Position numbers and translations under genes: made by a program. Shown one piece after another: positions 56,273-64,000 of a stretch of 64,000 nt of DNA. The stretch is from Methylophaga muralis (GTDB taxonomy: Bacteria > Pseudomonadota > Gammaproteobacteria > Nitrosococcales > Methylophagaceae). The first letter of the stretch is position 1; each line of letters starts with the position of its first letter. Where the stretch lies: NCBI RefSeq assembly GCF_001720165.1, contig NZ_MCRI01000004.1, positions 62,001 through 126,000 on the forward strand, read 5' to 3'. The notes under the pieces were generated by a model. It was not told the DNA's origin. It was given only the letters and a program-made list of their open reading frames with translations, and searched no databases.

Positions 56273-58193
56273 ATCGAATCACCCTGACAGCAATTTCCAA
56301 TACAACCGGCTGCTGCAAACGTCGTTCTATTTCCTTTTTAACTTTATCCATAACCTCATCATCTACCGCGGTTTTTGACACCATGGTAAGACTGATAATC
56401 AACGGATCGCGCGGCCGGACCTGGACATCCACCAATTTCACACCGGCAATTTCCTGACCGTCTAACTGACGTAGCACATTGTTTTCTGCCACCATGCGAT
56501 CAAAACCAATCGCCAAGGGTACCGCCAAAATAGCGACCATGACCAAGGTCAACATCAAACCGCGTTTCGCCCGGTGAAATGGGCTATACCCCAGGAACAT
56601 AAAGGTGATTAACGCTGCCAAAATAATGCCAACCAGGTTGGTCAGATATAACAAAAACGCGCCAAAGAACACGGTCAAATCAAACCAGCCGAGACCAATG
56701 CCGGCAACGGCTAATGGTGGTACCAACGCCACCGCAATTGCCACACCTGCCAGACTTTTTGCCACTTCAGCTCGGGCATGTGCATAAGCCCCGGCAATAC
56801 CCGATACCACGGCGACACCCAAATCCAATAATGTGGGGCTGATACGAGCTGCAATTTCAGTATTAATGTTATTCAGAGGAATAAACCAGGCGATTAGCAT
56901 TGCACATAGCAGCGCGAGTCCTGTGCCTATGGCAATACTTTTACCACTTTCCAGCATCAATGATTCATCCTGACGCAAGGTGCCAAGAGACATGGAAATA
57001 ATCGGTCCCATAAGTGGTGCCAGAATCATCGCGCCAATCACGACCGGAATAGAGTTAGCAAAGAGTCCGAAGGCTGCCAGTAAAGTCGAAAGCACCATCA
57101 AGGTTAAGTACGCAGGAGTCGCTTTGGCACTCTCTCGCATCAACATAAACAGATCTTTAAATTCTTCCGGTGCAGCATGATGCATCCATGGCAATGGATA
57201 ACTGATCAGTTCATTTCGGGCCTTGCCTAATGGCAATGCCTGAGTACGAACGATTTCTTTCTGCTCGCCGCCACTCTCTGCTAAGGCCAACAATCGTCCC
57301 GGAATCAAACGAATGGTTCGTCGCTCGACTTTAAACTCAAGCTGCTGTGCTTCAGAAACCATTTCGTCATGGCTATATTGAATGGGTTTATTGGTTTCCA
57401 GTTTTAACCGGCTGCTTTTGAAAAAACCAACAAATGGTGGGTTATTTCGGCTCCATATATTGCGCATAAACAGCGAAGCAAACAGAAAACGTAACATTTC
57501 GAACACACTTCGTGGTGCCAACACCAGCGCATGCATCATGCCATCATTAGCATTGGAATCCGCCATAAAACGACGTGATAACACTGAGCTTCGCCCGTGT
57601 TCAACAGCAACCACACCAAAAGCAGCTGTTTCAATGACTTTCTCTTTCTGTGTGGTAATAGTGAATGGCGTAAACCGTACTTCTTTCAGACTACGCATCA
57701 GTCGCCAGAAACGTCGAACCCGAGCCCAGAACGGTTCAACCATCGCTTCCCCTGGCACCAACGTAAAGGTCTGCCCGACGATGACCGAATTAAAGACTGG
57801 CTGTTCATTACACAACATTAAATCAAGCTGTGAGGCATCGTTTTCCATAATATCGCTAAGCGCCTCGTCAAAACTGGCTGCGATACCAAAACCATAACGA
57901 GCATGCTTCATCTCAGGATGTGGCAATAAACCGATTGTCCATTCCTGTTCACGCGCCTGGAGCATTAATTCACGTAAACTTTCGTCATTCAGATAGCTGA
58001 TGACTAACTGATCATCATCAAATTGATATTGCTGCCCTAGCTGGAAATTGTTAAGTCGTATCTCCCATTGCTGCTCCGGTAGCTTCGGCAAAATAGTCTC
58101 TTGCACAACCGCGTCATCGGCGACTGAAAACAGCAAGACTACCCGACGTTTTTCCGTCATCGAATCAAGTTTGCTGATCAGATCTTCTACCAT
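56271..58193 (-). CDS. DUF389 (TIGR00341-type) membrane protein
   Basis: 640 residues. The N-terminal half is soluble with an N-terminal diacylglycerol-kinase-like or lipid-related region (YGFGIAASFDEALSDIMEND; TETAAFGVVAVEH-type segments). The C-terminal 300 residues carry six or so helices of DUF389: ANSIPVVIGAMILAPLMGPIISMSLG split as VVIGAMILAPLMGP, LDLGVAVVSGIAGAYAHAR and GVAIAVALVPPLAVAGIGLG, the family signatures. The biochemical role of DUF389 is not established. The ATG at 58193 is preceded by GGAG. It stands alone between the exported methyltransferase and sdh. Confidence 0.82.
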   Translation of the reverse strand: MVEDLISKLDSMTEKRRVVLLFSVADDAVVQETILPKLPEQQWEIRLNNFQLGQQYQFDDDQLVISYLNDESLRELMLQAREQEWTIGLLPHPEMKHARYGFGIAASFDEALSDIMENDASQLDLMLCNEQPVFNSVIVGQTFTLVPGEAMVEPFWARVRRFWRLMRSLKEVRFTPFTITTQKEKVIETAAFGVVAVEHGRSSVLSRRFMADSNANDGMMHALVLAPRSVFEMLRFLFASLFMRNIWSRNNPPFVGFFKSSRLKLETNKPIQYSHDEMVSEAQQLEFKVERRTIRLIPGRLLALAESGGEQKEIVRTQALPLGKARNELISYPLPWMHHAAPEEFKDLFMLMRESAKATPAYLTLMVLSTLLAAFGLFANSIPVVIGAMILAPLMGPIISMSLGTLRQDESLMLESGKSIAIGTGLALLCAMLIAWFIPLNNINTEIAARISPTLLDLGVAVVSGIAGAYAHARAEVAKSLAGVAIAVALVPPLAVAGIGLGWFDLTVFFGAFLLYLTNLVGIILAALITFMFLGYSPFHRAKRGLMLTLVMVAILAVPLAIGFDRMVAENNVLRQLDGQEIAGVKLVDVQVRPRDPLIISLTMVSKTAVDDEVMDKVKKEIERRLQQPVVLEIAVRVIR

Positions 58194-58293
58194 CTAAAAA
58201 CTCCGAAAGGGGATAAATGCGTTGTAGAGTAAGGCAACAGAAACTGCCTGAGCGACAGGTTTTGAGATTATTAAAACATGAATATTGTTAGAT

Positions 58294-59019
58294 TTAACCT
58301 TGATATAGCAATTTATTCATTTTGCTAATGGTATCTGTACCTATCTGTTTCGGGCAAACCCGTTCACATTCCCGGTAATTACTGCAACTGCCAAAGCCTT
58401 CAGCTTCCATACGGGCTAACATTTTGGCGGGACGTTTTGTGTCCAGCTGTCCCTGTGGCAGGCTGCTCAAATGACTGACTTTGGCCGCAATAAATAAAGT
58501 AGCTGAGGCATTAGGACATACCGCTACACAGGCACCACAACCAATGCAGGTAGCCGCATCAAACGCTTTGTCTGCGACCGGCTTGGCTACTGGCTGAGTA
58601 TTGGCTTCGGGTGCCGCGCCGGTTCGGACAGGGATGTACCCTCCCGCCTGAATGATTCGATCAAAAGCACTGCGATCCACCATCAAATCTTTTATCACCG
58701 GAAACGCTGTAGCTCGCCAGGGTTCAATCCATAATTCATTTTGATCATGATAGTCACGCATATATTGCTGGCAAGTAGTCGTCGCCTGATGTCGGCCATG
58801 CGGTTCACCATTAATCACCAGACTGCAACTGCCACAGATCCCTTCACGACAGTCATGATCAAATACAATCGCTTCTTTTCCAAGACCGATAAGCCGTTCA
58901 TTCAAGGCATCAAGCATTTCCAGAAAAGAAGATTCGGGTTCTACTTCCAACTCATGCTTTTCAAAAAAACCGTCGTCTTGGGGAGTGGCCTGACGCCATA
59001 TATGCAGAATAAAATTCAT
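58294..59019 (-). CDS. sdhB: Succinate dehydrogenase iron-sulfur subunit (type B)
   Basis: Electron-transfer subunit of complex II. The 241 residues carry three cluster sites: [2Fe-2S] in [19 protein letters not shown] with a fourth Cys at TTCQQYM; [4Fe-4S] in [13 protein letters not shown]; [3Fe-4S] in [16 protein letters not shown]. The sequence, with [19 protein letters not shown] between domains, follows the non-classical (Bacteroidetes/epsilon/Deltaproteobacteria-like) SdhB rather than E. coli. Its start overlaps the sdhA stop by four bases. Last gene of sdhC-sdhA-sdhB. Confidence 0.93.
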   Translation of the reverse strand: MNFILHIWRQATPQDDGFFEKHELEVEPESSFLEMLDALNERLIGLGKEAIVFDHDCREGICGSCSLVINGEPHGRHQATTTCQQYMRDYHDQNELWIEPWRATAFPVIKDLMVDRSAFDRIIQAGGYIPVRTGAAPEANTQPVAKPVADKAFDAATCIGCGACVAVCPNASATLFIAAKVSHLSSLPQGQLDTKRPAKMLARMEAEGFGSCSNYRECERVCPKQIGTDTISKMNKLLYQG

Positions 59020-60956
59020 TGGTAATTCCGTATCCCAGGGCTGACAAAATCAAAATGTAACGGCTCTTTGATCAGTTTTGGCTGCACAACGTCACCGGTA
59101 AATTGCCAGGCCGAAACAAATCCGAAATCGTTATCACGCCGTTGTACTTCACCGTTACTGGTCAGATGCTCTACCCGAGCATGACAGCCACAGGACTCTT
59201 CCCGGCTCAGGGCATCAATACACATTAACTCACCCAGTTCCATAAAGTCGGCAACCCTGCCAGCTCTTTCCAGGGTTTGATTGAGCTGTTTATCGTTACC
59301 ACTGATTTTAATTTCTCGCCAGAACTGTTCACGTAGTTGCTGAATATCCTCAATCGCCTGCTTTAAGGCAAACTCATTACGCGCCATGCCGCAGTGATCC
59401 CATAAGATCTTGCCCAGCCGACGGTGAAAATGATCTGGTGTGTGTTTGGGCTCAGGCGCATTGAGCAGGCTATCGAGCCGCGATTGCGAATAGTTCATAG
59501 CCTGCTGCACTTCGGGATAGTCTTTATCTTCCAAAGGCGTTTGCCTGGCAAGATAATCAGACACGGTGGTTGGCAGAATAAAATAACCATCAGCCAAGCC
59601 CTGCATTAATGCACTGGCACCCAGTCGATTGGCACCGTGATCGGAAAAGTTGGCTTCGCCGCCGGCAAACAATCCATCTACCGAGGTCATCAGATTGTAA
59701 TCCACCCATAAACCACCCATGGTGTAATGCACCGCAGGATAAATCCGCATCGGCTGTTGGGTCGGATCTTCAGAAGTAATCCGCTGATACATATCAAACA
59801 GATTGCCGTATTTTTCGTTTATAACATCAGCGCCCTGCTCTTTGATAGCATCAGCAAAATCCAGATACACACCCAGCTTCTGACCATTGATTTCATGCCC
59901 AACGCCACGTCCGTCATCACAAATATGTTTGACCGCCCGTGACGCAATATCACGTGGCACCAGATTGCCAAACGCCGGATACATGCGCTCCAGAAAATAA
60001 TCCCGATCCTGTTCCAGAATATCTCGTGGATCGCGCCCACAATCGGCCGGATTTTTCGGTGCCCAGATGCGACCATCATTACGCAATGATTCACTCATTA
60101 ACGTGAGTTTGGATTGCAACTCGCCATGCTGCGGAATGCAGGTGGGATGTATCTGCGTAAAACAGGGATTGGCAAATAATGCTCCGTGTTTGTGAGCACG
60201 CCAGATAGCCGAGGTGTTACAGCCCTTCGCATTGGTCGACAAGTAAAAGGCATTACCATATCCACCGGTGCAAAGCACCACACAGTCCGCGAGATGGGAA
60301 CTTAATTCCCCGGTCAGTAAATCCCTGACCACGATCCCTTTGGCCTTGCCATCGATTTTGATCAGATCCTGCATTTCACAGCGTGAAAAATGCTCAATAT
60401 GACCTTCGGCAACCTGCCGGCTCATCGCCTGATAGGCACCAAGTAATAACTGTTGACCGGTTTGACCACGTGCATAAAAGGTTCTGGATACTTGCGCCCC
60501 GCCAAACGATCGATTGGCCAGATAACCACTGTATTCACGGGCAAATGGCACACCTTGCGCTACAGCCTGGTCAATAATCGACGTACTCAGTTCCGCCAGA
60601 CGAAATACATTGGATTCGCGGGCCCGAAAGTCGCCGCCTTTAATCATGTCGTAAAACAGTCGCCAGACACTATCACCATCATTATGATAGTTTTTAGCGG
60701 CGTTAATACCGCCCTGAGCCGCAATACTGTGTGCCCGGCGAGGACTGTCCTGATAGCAGAAGGTTTTCACCTGATACCCCATCTCAGCCAGTGAAGCCGC
60801 TGCAGAAGCACCTGCCAGCCCCGTACCAACCACAATCACCCGGTAACGTTTTCTGTTAGCCGGACTGACTACTCGCAGATTGTATTTATGCTGGGTCCAG
60901 CGTTGTTCCAACGGACCTTTCGGGGAAAAGCTGTCTAATGGTTGTTCGTCAGTCAT
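59016..60956 (-). CDS. sdhA: Succinate dehydrogenase flavoprotein subunit (type B)
   Basis: Catalytic subunit oxidising succinate to fumarate, with covalent FAD. 646 residues. The dinucleotide loop [20 protein letters not shown] and [18 protein letters not shown] place the flavinylated histidine in RAHS. The substrate arginine/histidine set is in [15 protein letters not shown] and the capping domain in [16 protein letters not shown]. The order C-A-B and the sequence fit type-B complex II, as in Bacillus, Wolinella and some proteobacteria. The gene begins directly after the sdhC stop codon. Confidence 0.95.
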   Translation of the reverse strand: MTDEQPLDSFSPKGPLEQRWTQHKYNLRVVSPANRKRYRVIVVGTGLAGASAAASLAEMGYQVKTFCYQDSPRRAHSIAAQGGINAAKNYHNDGDSVWRLFYDMIKGGDFRARESNVFRLAELSTSIIDQAVAQGVPFAREYSGYLANRSFGGAQVSRTFYARGQTGQQLLLGAYQAMSRQVAEGHIEHFSRCEMQDLIKIDGKAKGIVVRDLLTGELSSHLADCVVLCTGGYGNAFYLSTNAKGCNTSAIWRAHKHGALFANPCFTQIHPTCIPQHGELQSKLTLMSESLRNDGRIWAPKNPADCGRDPRDILEQDRDYFLERMYPAFGNLVPRDIASRAVKHICDDGRGVGHEINGQKLGVYLDFADAIKEQGADVINEKYGNLFDMYQRITSEDPTQQPMRIYPAVHYTMGGLWVDYNLMTSVDGLFAGGEANFSDHGANRLGASALMQGLADGYFILPTTVSDYLARQTPLEDKDYPEVQQAMNYSQSRLDSLLNAPEPKHTPDHFHRRLGKILWDHCGMARNEFALKQAIEDIQQLREQFWREIKISGNDKQLNQTLERAGRVADFMELGELMCIDALSREESCGCHARVEHLTSNGEVQRRDNDFGFVSAWQFTGDVVQPKLIKEPLHFDFVSPGIRNYQ

Positions 60957-61544
60957 TTATGCTTTCCAGTAGGCCACTATTGGTACGATGGCAAATCCCA
61001 CCACCAATAACACGACAATTGCAGTGCTGATCCAATAAAACTGTTTTGAGGTTTTGCCAAGGGTTTGCAACACATTGGTTAATGAATGCTGCAAATGCAG
61101 TCCAATTAACAGCACGCCACCCAGATAAATCGCTAATTGCCAGACTGAGCTGAATAAGGTGACTGTCTGCCCGTATATATCAGCACCGCCAAACGACCAC
61201 ATTTGCGCCATATGCCAGACAATAAACAGCAGAATCAGCGTGATAACAATGGATACCAGCCATGCGGGAATAAAATGATGTTGCCGGTGATGATAGGCAT
61301 GAATTCTGGCCTTGCTGTTATGCAATCGAATCTGCACAGCCACAATCACGTGAAACATCAATGACGCTGCCACTAATATCCATAACGGCCAGCGAATCAG
61401 TGGTTGGTTATAGAAATCGTAAAACGCCTGATATTGCTCGGGGCTGAAAAAGCTCAGATTACTGAGCATATGAAAAATCAGATAAGCGGACAGCACCAGA
61501 CCGGCCATCGCCATCAGGCGTTTTTTAACTTGCAGCAGTGCCAT
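60957..61544 (-). CDS. sdhC: Succinate dehydrogenase cytochrome b subunit (type B, single-subunit anchor)
   Basis: Membrane anchor of 195 residues with five predicted helices, characteristic of type-B complex II that has one anchor protein and two hemes instead of SdhC plus SdhD. Histidines in helices suitable as heme ligands are seen at LIFHMLSNLSFFS, LMFHVIVAVQIRLHN, YHHRQHHFIPAW and LLIGLHLQHSLTNVL. No SdhD gene follows; sdhA starts immediately. Type-B enzymes often use menaquinone, but this organism's quinone cannot be told from here. Confidence 0.92.
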   Translation of the reverse strand: MALLQVKKRLMAMAGLVLSAYLIFHMLSNLSFFSPEQYQAFYDFYNQPLIRWPLWILVAASLMFHVIVAVQIRLHNSKARIHAYHHRQHHFIPAWLVSIVITLILLFIVWHMAQMWSFGGADIYGQTVTLFSSVWQLAIYLGGVLLIGLHLQHSLTNVLQTLGKTSKQFYWISTAIVVLLVVGFAIVPIVAYWKA

Positions 61545-62047
61545 CAGCTCTCCCGACTCATTGCAATTTGATCGGTCTCCGATAACGGTTCGAGTTTTTC
61601 ACGCTGAATGGTACGCACACAGCTGTTCCAACGCAGAATAGCTTCATCATTATGATCAGGTCGCATTTGCTCAGCCTGCTGATAACATCCTAACGCTTTA
61701 ATAAAATAATCGTAGGCAAAGGCCCGCGACATCGGTTGCGTCAGCATAAAGCGGGCGCGCCGTTCCAGCACAATCCCGGTGTAGTAAATCTGTTTATATT
61801 CGCTGCTCAGTTTTGCGATCGCTACTTCAATGTCCTGAAACGGCGACTGACTGCCGCTAATACTAACCTGATCAGTTAAAGCCAGAATGTAAACGACTAA
61901 TGCCGACTGATTTTCCGGCTCGATATTAAGGATATCCAGACAGATACTTTCAGCGATTTCGGGCTCTAACAATGAGCGATATTGTCGCGCCCGATCCAGA
62001 GCCAGCTCAATTGACTCGGCATGTATGTCATGTAAATTCAGGTCCAT
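61544..62047 (-). CDS. Hypothetical TPR-like soluble protein preceding sdh
   Basis: 167 residues, almost wholly helical, with repeat-like stretches such as ALDRARQYRSLLEPEIAES and FIKALGCYQQAEQMRPDHND that resemble tetratricopeptide repeats, plus CLDILNIEPENQSALVVYIL. No catalytic motif or membrane segment. Its stop overlaps the sdhC start by one base, so it is translated with the succinate dehydrogenase. An assembly or regulatory role for complex II is plausible (inference only). ATG at 62047 has a modest GAGCC upstream. Confidence 0.7.
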   Translation of the reverse strand: MDLNLHDIHAESIELALDRARQYRSLLEPEIAESICLDILNIEPENQSALVVYILALTDQVSISGSQSPFQDIEVAIAKLSSEYKQIYYTGIVLERRARFMLTQPMSRAFAYDYFIKALGCYQQAEQMRPDHNDEAILRWNSCVRTIQREKLEPLSETDQIAMSRES

Positions 62048-62159
62048 CAGGCTCTCTTACTGCTAGGAATTGCCGTCACGGCAGATATAGCCTCAATCTA
62101 AAGCAATTGGCATGGCTTTTCAACGCAACCATGCCACATTATTCAAAATAGAGTCTGAG

Positions 62160-62425
62160 AGGGTCTGTTAACCTTTCATAGTCACCACTGCTGGAGGCTA
62201 TTTTTTTGTCCAGCAAGGCGGAAATGATGCTATGTAGTCGTTCTACATAAATCATTTACAACGCAGTTGGACGGAAAAATAGTCCCAGCCCTTCGGGTTG
62301 AGGCTGAAAAGGCACCACTCTTCGTTGCTCGTCGTTTATTTAGAATGACTAAACTGCTCTCCTCGCGCCTTGATTGGTGCCTTTTCAGTCACAACAGTGG
62401 TGACTATGAAAGGTTAACAGACCCT
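62160..62425. mobile_element. MITE-like palindromic element upstream of metG
   Basis: This fills most of the 430-base gap between the TPR gene and metG. The ends are perfect 31-bp inverted repeats (62160-62190 and 62395-62425), starting AGGGTCTGTTAACC. Inside are a nested hairpin around 62197-62281 (CTATTTTT and AAAAATAG flanking GTCCA/TGGAC) with the perfect TATGTAG/CTACATA core, and a second 14-bp repeat CTGAAAAGGCACCA (62304-62317) / TGGTGCCTTTTCAG (62375-62388). There is no open reading frame of a transposase. The 2-base AG direct repeat flanking it may be a target duplication. Likely a non-autonomous element; no second copy is in the window. Confidence 0.7.
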
Positions 62426-62442
62426 AGTTAATCTGTTATCTT
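62414..62442 (+). promoter_or_regulatory. Possible metG promoter using the MITE end as -35
   Basis: TTAACA (62414-62419), inside the right terminal repeat, and TATCTT (62437-62442) have a 17-base spacer, five of six and four of six to sigma-70 consensus. The -10 is 35 bases before the metG ATG. No better promoter is visible in the 52 bases between the element and metG. Confidence 0.4.
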
Positions 62443-62477
62443 TGACAGTTTTCTAACGGCTTAATTCCGGTTTATTT

Positions 62478-64000
62478 ATGCAACGAAAAATTCTGGTCAC
62501 CAGCGCACTTCCCTATGCCAATGGATCTATCCATCTGGGACATCTTGTTGAATATATTCAGACAGATATCTGGGTGCGTTTTCAAAAAATGCGCGGCCAC
62601 GAATGTCATTATGTTTGCGCCGATGATGCGCATGGCACTCCGATCATGTTGCGCGCACAAAATGAGGGCATCAGCCCGGAACAGTTAATTGCCGACGTCA
62701 GTACAGAACATCAGGCCGATTTTGCCGAGTTTGCGATTGGTTTTGACAATTATCACAGTACCCATAGCGAAGAGAACCGCCAACTGGCCAGCCAGATTTA
62801 TCTGGCGAATCGTGATGCCGGGCATATTGAAAGCCGCACCATCAGTCAGGCCTATGATCCGGAAAAAGAAATGTTCCTGCCGGACCGGTTTATTCGCGGT
62901 GAATGTCCCAAATGCGGTGCCGCTGATCAATATGGTGATAACTGTGAAGTCTGCGGTGCGACTTACGATCCAACTGAATTAAAAAATCCTGTGTCTGCGG
63001 TTTCCGGTGCGACGCCGATCACCAAAGAGTCAGAACATTATTTTTTCAAACTGGGTAATTTCGAACCGTTATTACGTGAATGGACCCAAGGTGATCATTT
63101 ACAGGCCGAAGTTGGCCGCAAGCTTGGCGAATGGTTTGACAGTGGTTTGCAAGACTGGGATATCTCACGTGATGCACCCTACTTTGGTTTTGAAATTCCC
63201 GATGCACCAAATAAGTTTTTCTATGTGTGGATGGATGCACCGATTGGCTATTTAGCCAGTTTCAAAAATTACTGCGACCGCAGTGGTGTGGATTTTAATG
63301 AATTTATGCGTGCCGACAGTCCAACGGAAATGGTGCATTTTATCGGCAAGGATATTATCTATTTCCACGCCCTGTTCTGGCCAGCCATGCTGAAAGGCGC
63401 TGGTTTCAGATTACCGAATCGTGTTTATGCCCATGGTTTTCTCACGGTTGATGGCAAAAAAATGTCCAAGTCGCGTGGCACTTTTATCAAAGCCCGCACT
63501 TATCTGAATCATTTGAATCCGGAATATCTGCGTTATTATTTTGCGGCCAAACTCAACAACACCATTGAAGACATCGATCTGAGTCTGGAAGATTTCCAGA
63601 ATCGTATTAATTCTGATCTGGTTGGCAAGGTGGTGAATATTGCCAGTCGTTGTGCCGGTTTTATCAATAAACGTTTTGAAGGAAAATTAAGCGATGCTTT
63701 GGCTGATGAAGCCTTATTCAGATCATTCACCGATCAATCTGAGTCGATTGCCAAGCGTTATGACAATCGCGAGTTTGCTCAGGCAATGCGTGAAATCATG
63801 GCATTAGCAGATAAAGCCAATCAGTATATTGATGAACAAAAACCCTGGGTGCTGGCGAAAGAAGAAGGCAAAGACGCAGAAGTGCAAGCCGTTTGCAGCA
63901 TGGGCATCAATCTGTTCAGAGTGCTGATTGCCTATCTGAAGCCCGTATTACCTCGCACGGCCGAACAGGCTGAGGCTTTCCTGAATATTGCTTCGTTACA
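62478..64000 (+). CDS. metG: Methionyl-tRNA synthetase (partial, right end cut)
   Basis: The reading frame is open to the last base; the window holds about 507 codons of roughly 650-680. It charges tRNA-Met and initiator tRNA. The class I signature HIGH appears as SIHLGHL (residues 17-23) and KMSKS as [11 protein letters not shown]. The zinc knuckle is the four-cysteine type CPKC...CEVC (about 145-161), as in E. coli and other long MetRS. The anticodon-binding helical domain begins near residue 390, and the C-terminal dimerisation domain lies beyond the window. The start ATG at 62478 lies 52 bases after the MITE-like element, without a strong Shine-Dalgarno. Confidence 0.96.
   Translation, partial: MQRKILVTSALPYANGSIHLGHLVEYIQTDIWVRFQKMRGHECHYVCADDAHGTPIMLRAQNEGISPEQLIADVSTEHQADFAEFAIGFDNYHSTHSEENRQLASQIYLANRDAGHIESRTISQAYDPEKEMFLPDRFIRGECPKCGAADQYGDNCEVCGATYDPTELKNPVSAVSGATPITKESEHYFFKLGNFEPLLREWTQGDHLQAEVGRKLGEWFDSGLQDWDISRDAPYFGFEIPDAPNKFFYVWMDAPIGYLASFKNYCDRSGVDFNEFMRADSPTEMVHFIGKDIIYFHALFWPAMLKGAGFRLPNRVYAHGFLTVDGKKMSKSRGTFIKARTYLNHLNPEYLRYYFAAKLNNTIEDIDLSLEDFQNRINSDLVGKVVNIASRCAGFINKRFEGKLSDALADEALFRSFTDQSESIAKRYDNREFAQAMREIMALADKANQYIDEQKPWVLAKEEGKDAEVQAVCSMGINLFRVLIAYLKPVLPRTAEQAEAFLNIASL

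Noticed and set aside
57382-57897. A plus-strand 171-residue reading frame inside the DUF389 gene
   Set aside because: It is antisense to a complete and conserved-looking gene, has no ribosome site, and shows no recognisable protein pattern.
1-64000. CRISPR arrays, prophage or transposase genes
   Set aside because: No regularly spaced direct repeats, phage structural genes or transposase motifs were seen anywhere in the window.

Overview
The window reads as an ordinary chromosomal stretch of a gammaproteobacterium. The order recX-alaS-lysC-csrA-tRNA-Ser-tRNA-Arg at the left edge resembles the rsmA/csrA neighbourhood of Pseudomonas-like gammaproteobacteria. Most proteins have clear gammaproteobacterial forms (YejABEF, YbaL, AlkB, NemA, CvrA, RimO, YrbG). 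A four-gene sucrose cluster (sps-spp-fruK-ams), known from halotolerant methylotrophs, together with a Na+-pumping oxaloacetate decarboxylase, suggests a marine or halophilic organism. A Methylophaga-like bacterium is my best guess; this is inference, because no methanol-oxidation gene or rRNA lies here. I see no phage, no insertion-sequence transposase and no CRISPR array.

Layout. 1-4650: end of recX, alaS, lysC, csrA with a structured leader, two tRNAs and a terminator. 4696-9426 (minus): a small membrane coiled-coil protein, a sensor diguanylate cyclase, a B12-type radical SAM protein and an exported glutathione peroxidase. 9549-15656 (minus): a Yej-type peptide ABC transporter with enlarged permeases and a membrane-tethered binding protein. 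15830-20197: patatin, a small basic protein, RNase J and a YbaL-type antiporter. 20391-23788: oadGAB with promoter and terminator. 24211-27370: an S4 RNA-binding protein and an arsenic operon (arsR-arsC-acr3-gapdh) with two copies of one palindromic operator. 27372-28564 (minus): alkB and an Ada-type methyltransferase. 28723-35413: small secreted protein, nemA, a K+/H+ antiporter, MarC and a two-component system.

35454-43957: an NTF2-like secreted protein; a doxX-azoR-pirin operon divergent from a LysR regulator; a flavin-binding pyridoxamine-oxidase-like protein; an orphan AmrB/MEMO protein overlapping an LHPP-like phosphatase; rimO; and a PAS-GGDEF cyclase with a CRP-like palindrome upstream. 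44028-49274: MscS channel, CaxA-type exchanger, two photolyase/cryptochrome genes and a DCC thiol protein. 49281-55186 (minus): the sucrose operon, whose first gene (sps) carries a single-base frameshift. 55411-58193: an exported methyltransferase-fold protein and a DUF389 membrane protein. 58294-62047 (minus): a TPR-like gene followed by type-B succinate dehydrogenase (sdhC-sdhA-sdhB). 62160-62425: a 266-bp MITE-like palindromic element with perfect 31-bp terminal inverted repeats, lying just upstream of metG, which runs off the right edge.

Functional themes are osmolyte (sucrose) metabolism, ion homeostasis (four cation antiporter/exchanger-type or channel genes plus a Na+ pump), DNA alkylation and light repair, arsenic resistance, redox stress, and c-di-GMP/CsrA control. 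The observations most worth following are the ars GAPDH without ArsJ, the twin ars operators, the expanded Yej permeases, the sps frameshift, the CRP-like site at the cyclase and the MITE-like element at metG.
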